Positions 1 to 4,707 of a stretch of 5,468 nt of DNA are shown in pieces (positions within the stretch are counted from its first letter, which is position 1; each line of letters opens with the position of its first letter). Source of the stretch: Myxococcales bacterium. GTDB taxonomy: Bacteria > Desulfobacterota_B > Binatia > UBA1149 > SPBQ01. The notes under the pieces were generated by a model. It ran no database searches. It had not been told where the DNA came from and worked only from the letters and a program-made list of their open reading frames with translations. The stretch lies in NCBI GenBank assembly GCA_004525875.1, contig SPBQ01000182.1:1-5468 (forward strand), given 5' to 3'. A program made the position numbers and the translations under genes.

Positions 1-361
1 CCAGACAGATGATCATCAGGTGGGCGCTCCAGCAGTGCACCGACCGAACCAGCCAGCCGAACGGCACCTTGGTGGAGATGTACCGAATGCTCTCGTAGGC
101 CGTGTTCTCACCGGGCTGGTAGTACATCAGCAGCAAGACACCGCTGAGGATCTGCACGCAGAAGAAGAACAGCGTGGCGCCGCCGAGGAAGTACCAGAAC
201 ATCGAGTGCGCACCCACGGGCACTTCCTTGTGCGAGAGGAAGTCGAGGAGCGGTCGGATGCCGTAGCGGCGGTCGAGCCAGTCGATCAGCCCGGCGTCAG
301 GCTTCAGGTTGGCCTGGACGGCCTTGCCATCGCCGCCCTGGCGCCTGCCCGCTCTGCTCAT
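1..361 (-). CDS. Cytochrome b (b6-type) N-terminal part, cut by window edge
   Basis: This is the membrane subunit of a quinol:cytochrome c (bc/b6f-type) oxidoreductase; 120 complete codons are visible and the gene runs off the left edge. I translated it by hand from ATG at 361, which overlaps the Rieske stop codon as ATGA, so translational coupling is likely; no Shine-Dalgarno is visible. After a short charged N-terminus, residues 24-50 form an amphipathic stretch, about 54-80 a first transmembrane helix (FWYFLGG, then a Phe-rich core), and 103 onward the second helix. The motif FGWLVRSVHCWSAH (101-114) aligns with the cytochrome b6 motif FGWLIRSVHRWSA. H109 is therefore the expected b-haem ligand and R106 the conserved arginine. 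The residue matching Cys35 of b6, which binds haem ci covalently in b6f complexes, is F58 here, so covalent haem ci is not expected. Whether the full protein is the short b6 form or a full-length cytochrome b cannot be seen. Confidence 0.93.
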   Translation of the reverse strand, partial: MSRAGRRQGGDGKAVQANLKPDAGLIDWLDRRYGIRPLLDFLSHKEVPVGAHSMFWYFLGGATLFFFCVQILSGVLLLMYYQPGENTAYESIRYISTKVPFGWLVRSVHCWSAHLMIICL

Positions 362-801
362 ACGCTGTCGACCGCGACCACCACGACGGCCCCGTCAGCG
401 TCCTCGGTGGCAGTGTAACGAGGAAGCGGTCTCGGCGGAGGCCCCGACAGAACGCGGCCGTCGGTATCGAAGCGGGCGTTGTGACACGCACACCAGATCG
501 CCGCTTCGCCCGGCAGGTACTGGACCGTGCAGCCCTCGTGCGTGCAGCGAGCGTCGAACGCTCGCACCGTGCCGTCGGTATCGCGGAACACGAGCGCGCG
601 TTTGCCGGCCACCGGGACGATCACGAACCCGCCGGCGCTCAGCTTACCGGCCTGCTCGTCGGTCAGACGTGTGGGTCCCGCCTGGCCTGAAGCCGCCGGC
701 AGCGGCTTCAGGTAGCGGATGATCGGGTAGAGGATACTCCCGAGCGTTCCCAGGACCGACACGCCGAGGAACGCGTCGAGAAAGCGTCTTCTCGTCGGCA
801 C
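358..801 (-). CDS. Rieske [2Fe-2S] protein of a bc-type complex
   Basis: This 147-residue protein is the high-potential iron-sulfur subunit that takes one electron from quinol at the cytochrome b site and passes it to a c-type cytochrome. The N-terminus has a Tat-type motif TRRRFLD (residues 3-9) followed by a hydrophobic segment (about 10-29), typical of a Tat-inserted, membrane-anchored Rieske subunit. The cluster-binding motifs are CTHEGC (86-91) and CACH (104-107). Expected ligands are C86, H88, C104 and H107, with C91-C106 as the disulfide of bc1/b6f-type Rieske proteins. The usual CPCH proline is alanine here. The proline loop GPPPRPLPRY (120-129) follows. The start is GTG at 801; no upstream ATG is possible because the cytochrome c stop codon lies in the same frame 18 nt upstream. 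No clear ribosome binding site is visible. The gene overlaps cytochrome b by 4 nt. An isolated Rieske ferredoxin is unlikely given the disulfide, the anchor and the neighbour. Confidence 0.95.
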   Translation of the reverse strand: MPTRRRFLDAFLGVSVLGTLGSILYPIIRYLKPLPAASGQAGPTRLTDEQAGKLSAGGFVIVPVAGKRALVFRDTDGTVRAFDARCTHEGCTVQYLPGEAAIWCACHNARFDTDGRVLSGPPPRPLPRYTATEDADGAVVVVAVDSV

Positions 802-819
802 AGGGCTCGGGCCGACGGA

Positions 820-1182
820 CTAGCCGCTGAAGCCGCCGATGATGTAGTCGGTGATCTTGCCGTTCTCCTCTGCGGTGAGCTTCTCCGCGAAGGGCTTCAT
901 CACCTGCTTGCCTTCCTCGTTCTTCACGCCGTCGCGTGTGGCCGCGATCATGCTATCGCGATCGAACTTGGCCTTGACCTCGGCACTGGTCAGATCCTCG
1001 ACGTGAAGCTTCTTGCCCATCTTCGTGTCGCCCTTACCGTCGGCGCCGTGGCACGAGGCGCAGTTCTTCGACCAGAGGTCTTTCGCCGACATCTCGGTTG
1101 CCTCCTCGGCAACGGCCGTACCGATGCCAACGTGGAGCATCATCGAGATTGCAAAGATCGAGACCAGGGCTTTCATGGTCAT
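820..1182 (-). CDS. Small exported monohaem cytochrome c
   Basis: This is a 120-residue class I-type c cytochrome acting in the periplasm. A Sec signal peptide covers residues 1-25 (hydrophobic core about 4-22, likely cleavage after AVA), leaving a mature protein of about 95 residues. The single haem site is CASCH (41-45), followed by the usual GADGKGD. M95, in VMKPF, is the likely sixth ligand, and the C-terminal helix (about 104-116) fits the family. The protein has no second membrane segment, so it should be soluble. ATG at 1182 is preferred over ATG at 1176 because a strong AGGAGG ends 8 nt upstream of it. The position between the outer-membrane barrel gene (12 nt upstream) and the Rieske gene (18 nt downstream) suggests it is the electron acceptor of the Rieske/cytochrome b complex, either as a shuttle or in place of cytochrome c1. 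The haem assignment is clear; the partner assignment is inferred. Confidence 0.93.
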   Translation of the reverse strand: MTMKALVSIFAISMMLHVGIGTAVAEEATEMSAKDLWSKNCASCHGADGKGDTKMGKKLHVEDLTSAEVKAKFDRDSMIAATRDGVKNEEGKQVMKPFAEKLTAEENGKITDYIIGGFSG

Positions 1183-1190
1183 TGCGTCTT

Positions 1191-1196
1191 CCTCCT
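1191..1196 (-). promoter_or_regulatory. Strong ribosome binding site of the monohaem cytochrome c gene
   Basis: AGGAGG on the minus strand lies 8 nt before ATG 1182 and 14 nt before ATG 1176, which decides the start in favour of 1182. It overlaps the TAG stop codon (1195-1197) of the upstream barrel gene, so ribosomes ending there are placed to re-initiate. Confidence 0.8.
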
Positions 1197-3276
1197 AGAA
1201 ATCGAGTTCGAAAGCGCCATAGAGGATATGTGCGTCGTAATCGTTGTTGCTCCCCGACGCGTCGTCACGGCTCGAGAAGTAACCATACTTCGCGCGCAGG
1301 TTCACCCCTTCGCGAATCTCATGACGGACTCCCGCGCTGACACCGTTCTCGGTGAGGTCCGAACCGTAAGGTTGGCTGAACGCCGAGTTGTTCCTGAAGT
1401 TGTCGGTGCTGTAGTAGAAGTAATACGTCTCTAGATCGGTCTTCTCGGCCACGGCCCAGCCGGCGGCCACCGTCGCGTTCCAGTAGTCGTTCGAGAAGTT
1501 CGTCACCAGATCCTCGGCGGGCCCGACCAGCGCATCGGCCGGTGTATCGTTCTCGCTCAACACCCGGTTGAGCGTGCCACGAACGTACGCGCCCGAGATT
1601 GGGTTCCAGTTCACGTCGGCGCCGATGTTGTGGGTCGTCACCTCGGCGCTCTTCACCTTGGACAGGCCATCGGCCTGGACGTGGTAGTTCGACAGCGCGA
1701 AGTCGTAGCGACCGGTGAGCCTCAGTCCCTCGAGCGCGCGCCACGTCACGCGCGTGCCGATGCCTTGGGTGTAGCGGTCCTCCTGGCGCAGGTAGGCCGG
1801 GTAGCGGTTGCCGCTCGTGTTGTCGGTGGAGTCGATCGAGTGATCGAAGTCGTTGTTGCGCTGGTCGTAGCGGTACTTGCTGGTGACCGTAACCTTGCGG
1901 GTCGGGTACCAGTTGACGCCGGCCGTGTACGTCTGGCCGAGCGTATCGATGTTCGTGAGCCGGTCGAGCGTCTGGACGTTGGCCGCTCCGTCGAATTGCT
2001 GCTCCGAGATCTGGCCGTCGTCGGTCTCCCAGTCGCCGCGCGCAAAGAGAACGACGTTCTTGATCCCCGTATAGCGGATGTCGAGCTCGGGGCGCACGCG
2101 GAAGTTGTCGTCGTCGTTGGTGGCCAGCGACGGGGTCTCGACGGTCACGCGAATCGGATCGGGTCCGACGTCGGTCTGCGTGTAATCGGAGTGGCCCTTC
2201 GCCGTCTCCTGCAGGACCTTCACCGCCAGCGACAGGCTCAGCGCCTCCAGCGGCTGGTAGCGCGCGGCCGCCGTGCCGACGTGGCGCGTGAGATCGGTGC
2301 CGCCGACCAGGTCGAGGTAGCCGGCGTCGAACGGCTGGCGGTTGGCGAACAGCGGATCAAAGCCCGCACCGAACGTGTCGCCGTACGTGCGCGAGCCGGC
2401 CGTGTCCGAATCGAGATCGGTGAAGCTGTAGGCCGCGCTCAGCAGCAGCTTGTCCTCGAAGAACTTACGCTCGACGAAGCCCACGACGTTTGCGATCGTG
2501 CTCTCGACCGAATCCTCCTGCGTCACGACGCGCTCGATGCCTGCCTCGCCGGGCCGCCGATTGAGCTCGAGCGCGTTGGCGATATCGGGCAGCTCGTAGC
2601 GAACCTTGGCCCCGAAACGCGTGGCCTTGATCTCGTGGCTGATGTCGAACTCGATGCGATCGTTCGTCTCGTCAATGCGCCGGAACGCCGGCACGATCGA
2701 GCGTGCGCCCGCACCGCCGGTGTCCGTGGTGTCGCCCCAGATCGTCGAGTTCTTCGTGCCGTCGCGGAACGTGGAGATGAAGCGAAAGTCGATCCGAGGC
2801 ATCTCGGGCGCAGCCAGCGTGGCCTCGAACCAGGCCTTCCCGCGATCGACGTTCGGGTTGCTCGGCGGTAGCTCGATGAACGTGTTGCTCGGAGGGAACC
2901 AGCCGCCGCTCGGGTCGTACCATGTGCGGAACTGCTGGTAACCGGCGCGCAGCGAGCCGATGCTCGGAAGCTCGAGCTCTACGTCGAGCAGATAGTCGCG
3001 GGCGTCAAAGAGGCCCCGGCCCTCGACCGTCATCGTGGCGTCCTCGCCCACCGAGAACTCCGCGAACAGCTCCTCGATACCGCCCGAAGCCTGGTTGGGA
3101 ATGCGATGCCGGGCGCGGAACGCGGCGTTGTCGCCGGTCACGAACGGGCCGTTCGCCGAGAGCTTCGCGTCCCATTCGATCAACTCGATGCCCTCGGCAT
3201 CGGCAGCCGGCGCGCTCGCCAGCAAGGACACCCCCACCAGCAGCAGGTAGGCGATGCACGTCACGGAGCGTCTCAT
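1195..3276 (-). CDS. Outer-membrane beta-barrel, MtrB/PioB/OmbB-like porin of a cytochrome conduit
   Basis: This 693-residue protein is a predicted large beta-barrel. In porin-cytochrome conduits such a barrel sheathes a multihaem cytochrome and insulates it as it crosses the outer membrane. A Sec signal peptide covers residues 1-27 (cleavage after ADA). The mature chain has no cysteine and many alternating polar/aromatic stretches of strand type, for example WNATVAAGWAVAE and LETYYFYYST. It ends in AFELDF, with the C-terminal phenylalanine recognised by the BAM machinery. Near the N-terminus is FRTWYDPSGGWFPPSN (about 111-126), which resembles motifs I associate with this group, from memory. 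Total length is close to MtrB/PioB (about 700). The CXXC motif near the N-terminus of Shewanella MtrB is absent. The start is ATG 3276, with GGAGG 6 nt upstream. The gene follows the octahaem cytochrome by 25 nt, which is the main argument for the conduit role. A general porin or another barrel family remains possible; the barrel call is firm, the family call moderate. Confidence 0.75.
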   Translation of the reverse strand: MRRSVTCIAYLLLVGVSLLASAPAADAEGIELIEWDAKLSANGPFVTGDNAAFRARHRIPNQASGGIEELFAEFSVGEDATMTVEGRGLFDARDYLLDVELELPSIGSLRAGYQQFRTWYDPSGGWFPPSNTFIELPPSNPNVDRGKAWFEATLAAPEMPRIDFRFISTFRDGTKNSTIWGDTTDTGGAGARSIVPAFRRIDETNDRIEFDISHEIKATRFGAKVRYELPDIANALELNRRPGEAGIERVVTQEDSVESTIANVVGFVERKFFEDKLLLSAAYSFTDLDSDTAGSRTYGDTFGAGFDPLFANRQPFDAGYLDLVGGTDLTRHVGTAAARYQPLEALSLSLAVKVLQETAKGHSDYTQTDVGPDPIRVTVETPSLATNDDDNFRVRPELDIRYTGIKNVVLFARGDWETDDGQISEQQFDGAANVQTLDRLTNIDTLGQTYTAGVNWYPTRKVTVTSKYRYDQRNNDFDHSIDSTDNTSGNRYPAYLRQEDRYTQGIGTRVTWRALEGLRLTGRYDFALSNYHVQADGLSKVKSAEVTTHNIGADVNWNPISGAYVRGTLNRVLSENDTPADALVGPAEDLVTNFSNDYWNATVAAGWAVAEKTDLETYYFYYSTDNFRNNSAFSQPYGSDLTENGVSAGVRHEIREGVNLRAKYGYFSSRDDASGSNNDYDAHILYGAFELDF

Positions 3277-3282
3277 GGTCTT

Positions 3283-3287
3283 CCTCC
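3283..3287 (-). promoter_or_regulatory. Ribosome binding site of the barrel gene
   Basis: GGAGG on the minus strand lies 6 nt before ATG 3276 and supports that start. The ten bases GGAGGAAGAC around it recur exactly at the ribosome binding site of the monohaem cytochrome gene (1186-1195), so both genes have similarly strong initiation signals. Confidence 0.75.
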
Positions 3288-3301
3288 GTTCACAGCAGGC
3301 C

Positions 3302-4102
3302 TCAATAGCGCAGCGACGAGTTCACCTGCGACCCGTGGATCGCCTCGTGACAGCCCACGCTCCAGCACGTGCCCTGGGCGAGGAAGGCCGAATGGTCGCG
3401 GCCGCCGATGAGGATCACGCCCGGCGCGGTCTGCTCTTGGTAGTGACAGTTGAGGCAGAGCGTCGCGTTGCGCTCGGTGAGAAGTTTGTCGTTCACCGAC
3501 CCGTGCGGCTGATGACAGACCTGACAGCCATCGCGCATCGCCTCGTGCTCGAAGACGAACGGCCCGCGCTGGGCGGGATGGCACTCGAGGCACACATCGT
3601 TGGCCGTCTGGATCGAGAACGCGCCGCCGCGGATCACCGGGCCGGAGTGCGTGTCGTGGCAGTCTCCGCAGGTCATCTTGGCGCTCGCCGTCTGCAGCGG
3701 TCCCCGGCTCACCGGGTGGCTGAACGGCTGGTTGAAGTCGCCGCGAACGTCGACGTGACAGTTGTAGCAGGCCTCCGGCGAGCGGCGTGGATTGACGATC
3801 AGCTTTCGGTCACCGCCCGACTCGACGTGCAGGCTGCCGGCGCCGTGGCAGGCTTCACAGCCGAGTCCCGGGGTAACGGTTTCGAGGGGATCGAGGCCGG
3901 CGTGCGTGGCCGTGGCGAACTCCGCGACGATCTCGTCGTGGCAGGTTTCGCACTCCTCCGTGCCGACGAACTCGGCGTCGGGGATCTCGGGCGGCGCCAT
4001 CAGCGTGCGGCCACCGTCGGTGCAGGCCGCCGCCAGCAGGCAAAGCGCCGGGGTGACGACGACTCGAAGCGGATACCGATGCGCGACTGCGCGATCAGGC
4101 AT
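3302..4102 (-). CDS. Predicted octahaem c-type cytochrome, OmaB/MtrA/DmsE-like, lipoprotein signal
   Basis: This 266-residue multihaem cytochrome would pass electrons between the periplasm and the outer-membrane barrel encoded next. Seven CXXCH sites lie at residues 51, 82, 112, 145, 171, 193 and 216 (cysteine positions), and an eighth, CWSVGCH, at 246-252 has CX4CH spacing. Outside these motifs the mature chain has exactly eight other histidines (67, 92, 129, 152, 186, 200, 237, 256), enough for bis-histidine ligation of every haem. Segments such as RGPFVFEH, CHQPHGS and IHGSQ resemble the MtrA/DmsE and paired-CXXCH cytochromes. MtrA has ten haems; eight matches Geobacter OmaB. ATG 4102 is chosen because the signal peptide begins there: a basic start, a hydrophobic core, then LAAAC, a plausible lipobox with C27 as lipidated residue. 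The frame stays open further upstream to 4288, but that part lies within the CBS gene and has no export signal. It overlaps the CBS gene by 8 nt; a weak GGTAGG lies 7 nt upstream. Confidence 0.88.
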   Translation of the reverse strand: MPDRAVAHRYPLRVVVTPALCLLAAACTDGGRTLMAPPEIPDAEFVGTEECETCHDEIVAEFATATHAGLDPLETVTPGLGCEACHGAGSLHVESGGDRKLIVNPRRSPEACYNCHVDVRGDFNQPFSHPVSRGPLQTASAKMTCGDCHDTHSGPVIRGGAFSIQTANDVCLECHPAQRGPFVFEHEAMRDGCQVCHQPHGSVNDKLLTERNATLCLNCHYQEQTAPGVILIGGRDHSAFLAQGTCWSVGCHEAIHGSQVNSSLRY

Positions 4103-4577
4103 CCGCGAGCCTACCGTCAGCGACGAGGCGAACGAGATCGGTCGCGGTGACGATACCAAGGACAGCATCATCCTCCCCCTTGACGATGATCCGACGATGG
4201 CGCTTATCGAGCATCTTCCGTGCCAGCTCCGCGATCGGTGTCTCGGGGCCCACCGTGTCCACATCGGTGACCATCGCGTCGCCCACACGCAGCTCCTTCA
4301 AGCGCCGGCCGATCTGATCGCCGATCGCGCTGCGCTGCGACGAGCCACCGCCGGGACCGGTCAGCAGGTCGCGCGCGACCTCGGCGTAGGTGTCCTCCAC
4401 CGTGAGCTGTCGCGCGATGTCCGAGCGCGAGATGATGCCCACATACTTCCCATCGTCGACGACCGGCGCGCCGCCGACGCCCGCCATTCTGAGCCTGCCC
4501 TCGAGCTCGAGCAGGCTCGTGTCGGCGTCCACCGTCACGAGTTTCGTCGTCATCACGTCCTTCGCCCGAAGCGCCAT
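4095..4577 (-). CDS. Two-CBS-domain protein, first gene of the electron-transfer operon
   Basis: This is a 160-residue cytoplasmic protein made of a CBS pair and nothing else. CBS domain 1 spans about 5-60 (AKDVMTTKLVTV, GAPVVDDGKYVGIISRSDI) and CBS domain 2 about 95-152 (RVGDAMVTDVDTV, RRIIVKGEDDAVLGIVTATDL), with a Gly/Ser-rich linker (about 73-85). Both domains carry the S/T-x-x-D ribose-contact motif (S50-D53 and T144-D147), so binding of an adenine nucleotide is plausible. Such pairs act as energy sensors, usually on a partner protein; here no catalytic or DNA-binding domain is attached, so the partner is unknown. The start is ATG 4577 with a weak AGGG 4 nt upstream. Its stop overlaps the start of the octahaem cytochrome by 8 nt, indicating coupled translation. 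Domain identity is clear; a role in controlling the electron-transfer complex is inferred from position only. Confidence 0.92.
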   Translation of the reverse strand: MALRAKDVMTTKLVTVDADTSLLELEGRLRMAGVGGAPVVDDGKYVGIISRSDIARQLTVEDTYAEVARDLLTGPGGGSSQRSAIGDQIGRRLKELRVGDAMVTDVDTVGPETPIAELARKMLDKRHRRIIVKGEDDAVLGIVTATDLVRLVADGRLADA

Positions 4578-4598
4578 GGGCCCTGTTAGATACGGCGC

Positions 4599-4619
4599 GC
4601 GGACCTCATGGTAGTCCGC
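4599..4619. repeat. Perfect 6-bp inverted repeat upstream of the CBS gene
   Basis: GCGGAC and GTCCGC are separated by 9 nt, centred about 32 bp upstream of the CBS start codon. It lacks a following T-run, so it does not look like a terminator. Its place in the presumed promoter region would suit an operator or a leader hairpin. A 6-bp dyad in GC-rich DNA can also arise by chance. Confidence 0.3.
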
Positions 4620-4639
4620 CAGGCGGCGAAATCGCTCCG

Positions 4640-4661
4640 AAAAATGGGCAACCGGTTTCCC
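4640..4661 (-). terminator. Possible weak intrinsic terminator after ald
   Basis: On the minus strand GGGAAA-CCGG-TTGCCC (4661-4646) can fold into a short hairpin: GGG/CCC, one mismatch, AA/TT and a CCGG loop. ATTTTTC follows at once. It lies about 50 nt after the ald stop codon and before the CBS gene, where a terminator would be expected. The stem is short and imperfect, so this is tentative. A second imperfect GC-rich hairpin without a T-run lies at 4680-4707, directly after the ald stop. Confidence 0.35.
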
Positions 4662-4707
4662 GAGGCTGCGAACGCTGGCGCGCCCTCGGCGGCGTCGAGA
4701 GCGGCGC

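Noticed and set aside
1630..2871. Long open frame (413 codons) on the plus strand opposite the barrel gene.
   Set aside because: It is rich in Arg, Val, Ala and Leu with no recognisable domain, lies wholly antisense to a gene with a signal peptide and an OMP C-terminus, and is the usual by-product of high-GC codon bias.
3302..4102. Annotation as a decahaem DmsE/MtrA protein.
   Set aside because: Only seven CXXCH and one CX4CH sites are present, and the number of distal histidines agrees with eight haems, not ten.
3254..4150. Plus-strand open frame of 298 codons opposite the octahaem cytochrome.
   Set aside because: It is antisense to eight haem-binding motifs, has low-complexity Arg/Ala-rich translation and no domain; a codon-bias shadow.
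4103..4288. Upstream extension of the octahaem cytochrome to an ATG at 4288.
   Set aside because: The added 62 residues lie inside the CBS gene in another frame, are Arg/Ser/Trp-rich, and would bury the signal peptide that starts at 4102.
4584..4592. TATCTA on the minus strand as a possible -10 box for the CBS operon.
   Set aside because: It matches only half of the consensus, has no recognisable -35 box 17 nt upstream, and lies very close to the start codon.
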